Source: Acinetobacter sp. NIPH 2100
GTDB taxonomy: Bacteria > Pseudomonadota > Gammaproteobacteria > Pseudomonadales > Moraxellaceae
Reading direction: 5' to 3'
Assembly: GCF_000369805.1 (NCBI RefSeq)
Contig: NZ_KB850224.1
Coordinates: forward strand, 1,730,262-1,794,261
DNA: 64,000 nucleotides
Below are positions 62,826 through 64,000 of the stretch, in pieces. Within the stretch, counting starts at the first letter, position 1. Each line of letters starts with the position of its first letter. The notes beneath the pieces were generated by a model, which was given only the letters and a program-made list of their open reading frames with translations, did not search any database and was not told the origin of the DNA. Position numbers and translations under genes: made by a program.

Positions 62826-64000
62826 ATGGAAGACGTTTTAATTTGTGATTTTATTCGTACCCCGATTGGACGCTATGCAGGGTCACTCAGCTCGGTACGT
62901 ACCGATGATCTTGCTGCATTGCCAATCAAACATTTAAAAGAAAAATATGCGCATCTGCCTTGGCAGGAGTTAGATGAAGTGTTTTTGGGCTGTGCCAATC
63001 AAGCGGGCGAAGATAACCGTAATGTGGCACGTATGGCAACTTTGTTGGCAGGATTACCAGAAGCAGTTCCTGCCATGACGGTGAATCGACTCTGTGCTTC
63101 GGGGTTGGATGCAGTGGGCTTGGCGGCACGTTCGATTAAATGTGGCGAATCACAATTTGTACTGGCGGGTGGTGTCGAGTCGATGAGTCGCGCGCCGTTT
63201 GTGCAGGCAAAGCCAACCGAAGCTTTTGGACGTAGTCCTGAGATTTTTGATACCACCATTGGCTGGCGCTTCATCAATAAAAACATGAAAACACAATATG
63301 GTACAGATAGCATGCCAGAAACGGCTGAACATGTAGCTGAAAAATATCAAATCAGCCGACAGGATCAGGATGCATTTGCGATTCGCAGCCAACAAAAAGT
63401 GGCTGCAGCACAACAAGCTGGTTTCTTTGATGAAGAAATTTTGCCAGTTGAACTTGTGGATCGTAAAAAGAACATCACAACTTTTGTCCAAGATGAGCAT
63501 CCTCGTGCGGATACCAGTCTGGATAGCTTGGCGAAATTGAAAGCCCCATTCCGTAAAGAGGGTGGTTCAGTCACGGCAGGGAATGCATCAGGTGTGAATG
63601 ATGGCTCAGCATGTGTTTTACTTACGAACCGCCAATTTGCTGATATACATGGTTTAAAACCATTGGCACGTGTGGTGGCGATTGCCAGTGCAGGGGTTGA
63701 ACCGAAATATATGGGCATTGGCCCAGTCCCTGCGGTGCAAAAACTGTTAAAACAGACGGGACTCAGTTTAGATCAAATGGATGTGATTGAGCTGAACGAA
63801 GCTTTTGCAGCCCAGTCGCTGGCGTGTATGCGTGAGTTAGGGCTCAAGGATGATGATACGCGTGTAAACCCAAATGGCGGTGCGATTGCACTGGGTCATC
63901 CTCTTGGTATGAGCGGAACGCGCTTAGTCATTACTGCCACCAGAGAATTAAAAAGACGTGGTGGTCAATATGCACTGTGCACCATGTGTGTGGGTGTAGG
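62826..64000 (+). CDS. paaJ: 3-oxoadipyl-CoA / 3-oxo-5,6-dehydrosuberyl-CoA thiolase PaaJ, 3' end outside window
   Basis: Cleaves the beta-keto thioester to acetyl-CoA and a shorter acyl-CoA, ending the pathway. The frame is open to the last base, giving 391 residues of the roughly 400 expected. It has the nucleophilic Cys in [11 protein letters not shown] near 91, the active-site His in [14 protein letters not shown] near 354, and the start of the second Cys motif CTMCVGVG at the window edge. GCAGGAG precedes the ATG. It is the ninth gene of the paa operon. PcaF is the close alternative, but context favours PaaJ. Confidence 0.93.
   Translation, partial: MEDVLICDFIRTPIGRYAGSLSSVRTDDLAALPIKHLKEKYAHLPWQELDEVFLGCANQAGEDNRNVARMATLLAGLPEAVPAMTVNRLCASGLDAVGLAARSIKCGESQFVLAGGVESMSRAPFVQAKPTEAFGRSPEIFDTTIGWRFINKNMKTQYGTDSMPETAEHVAEKYQISRQDQDAFAIRSQQKVAAAQQAGFFDEEILPVELVDRKKNITTFVQDEHPRADTSLDSLAKLKAPFRKEGGSVTAGNASGVNDGSACVLLTNRQFADIHGLKPLARVVAIASAGVEPKYMGIGPVPAVQKLLKQTGLSLDQMDVIELNEAFAAQSLACMRELGLKDDDTRVNPNGGAIALGHPLGMSGTRLVITATRELKRRGGQYALCTMCVGV

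Noticed and set aside
1..64000. Mobile elements, prophage, CRISPR arrays, tRNA and rRNA genes
   Set aside because: I looked for transposase and integrase motifs, spaced direct repeats and tRNA cloverleaf signatures in the gaps and found none that I could support.

Overview
The window reads as ordinary chromosome of an Acinetobacter species. It is AT-rich with short intergenic gaps. It carries a moaC-moaB fusion, an AlkM-type alkane hydroxylase beside an AraC regulator, the frr-to-lpxA envelope block, and a phenylacetate cluster with paaZ divergent from paaABCDEFGHJ. The genus call rests on gene content and remembered protein families; no database was searched. I see no rRNA, tRNA, CRISPR array, insertion sequence or prophage.

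Layout. (1) 1-2330: a heme-oxygenase-like diiron protein cut by the window edge, and a stress-type short-chain dehydrogenase. (2) 2.5-10.2 kb: a MaoC-like hydratase, a molybdopterin oxidoreductase, and moaA-moaD-moaE-moaCB-moeA, so an enzyme is adjacent to its cofactor pathway. (3) 10.3-14.7 kb: an HxlR regulator, a MocR regulator divergent from an EamA exporter across a palindromic operator, and tusDCBE for tRNA 2-thiolation. (4) 14.7-23.1 kb: a GalE-like protein lacking the catalytic lysine, fumC, an unknown protein, a tandem glycine riboswitch in front of a DadA-like oxidase, an LprI-like periplasmic protein, ispF, a phosphatase, argF and a TetR regulator. (5) 23.2-25.8 kb: ntrBC. (6) 26.1-38.7 kb: rimO, pyrH, a small convergent membrane ORF, then frr-uppS-cdsA-dxr-rseP-bamA-skp-lpxD-fabZ-lpxA. 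This block links undecaprenyl, phospholipid, isoprenoid and lipid A synthesis with outer-membrane protein assembly. (7) 38.8-42.7 kb: alkR/alkM and glutathione reductase. (8) 42.7-48.4 kb: a PmrA/QseB-like two-component system divergent from dsbD, an Lgt-like/TlpA fusion and dsbG, with a PmrA-type box between them. (9) 48.4-52.9 kb: two acyl-CoA dehydrogenases and an MFS transporter. (10) 53.3-64 kb: a DUF1330 gene, paaZ, and paaA to paaJ, the last cut by the window end.

How the genes work together: the paa genes form a full ring-epoxidation and beta-oxidation route for phenylacetyl-CoA. PaaABCDE makes the epoxide, PaaG isomerises it, PaaZ opens and oxidises the ring, and PaaF, PaaH and PaaJ shorten the product to acetyl-CoA and succinyl-CoA. 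The dsb operon probably supplies periplasmic reductant under the adjacent two-component system.

Most of the window is well-known core genome. The points most worth checking are the predicted PmrA-box control of the dsb operon, the Lgt-like/thioredoxin fusion, the riboswitch-controlled amino-acid oxidase, the 44-residue membrane ORF between pyrH and frr, the altered active sites in the GalE-like protein and one acyl-CoA dehydrogenase, the histidine-rich tail of MoaE, and several long perfect inverted repeats with no assigned regulator.
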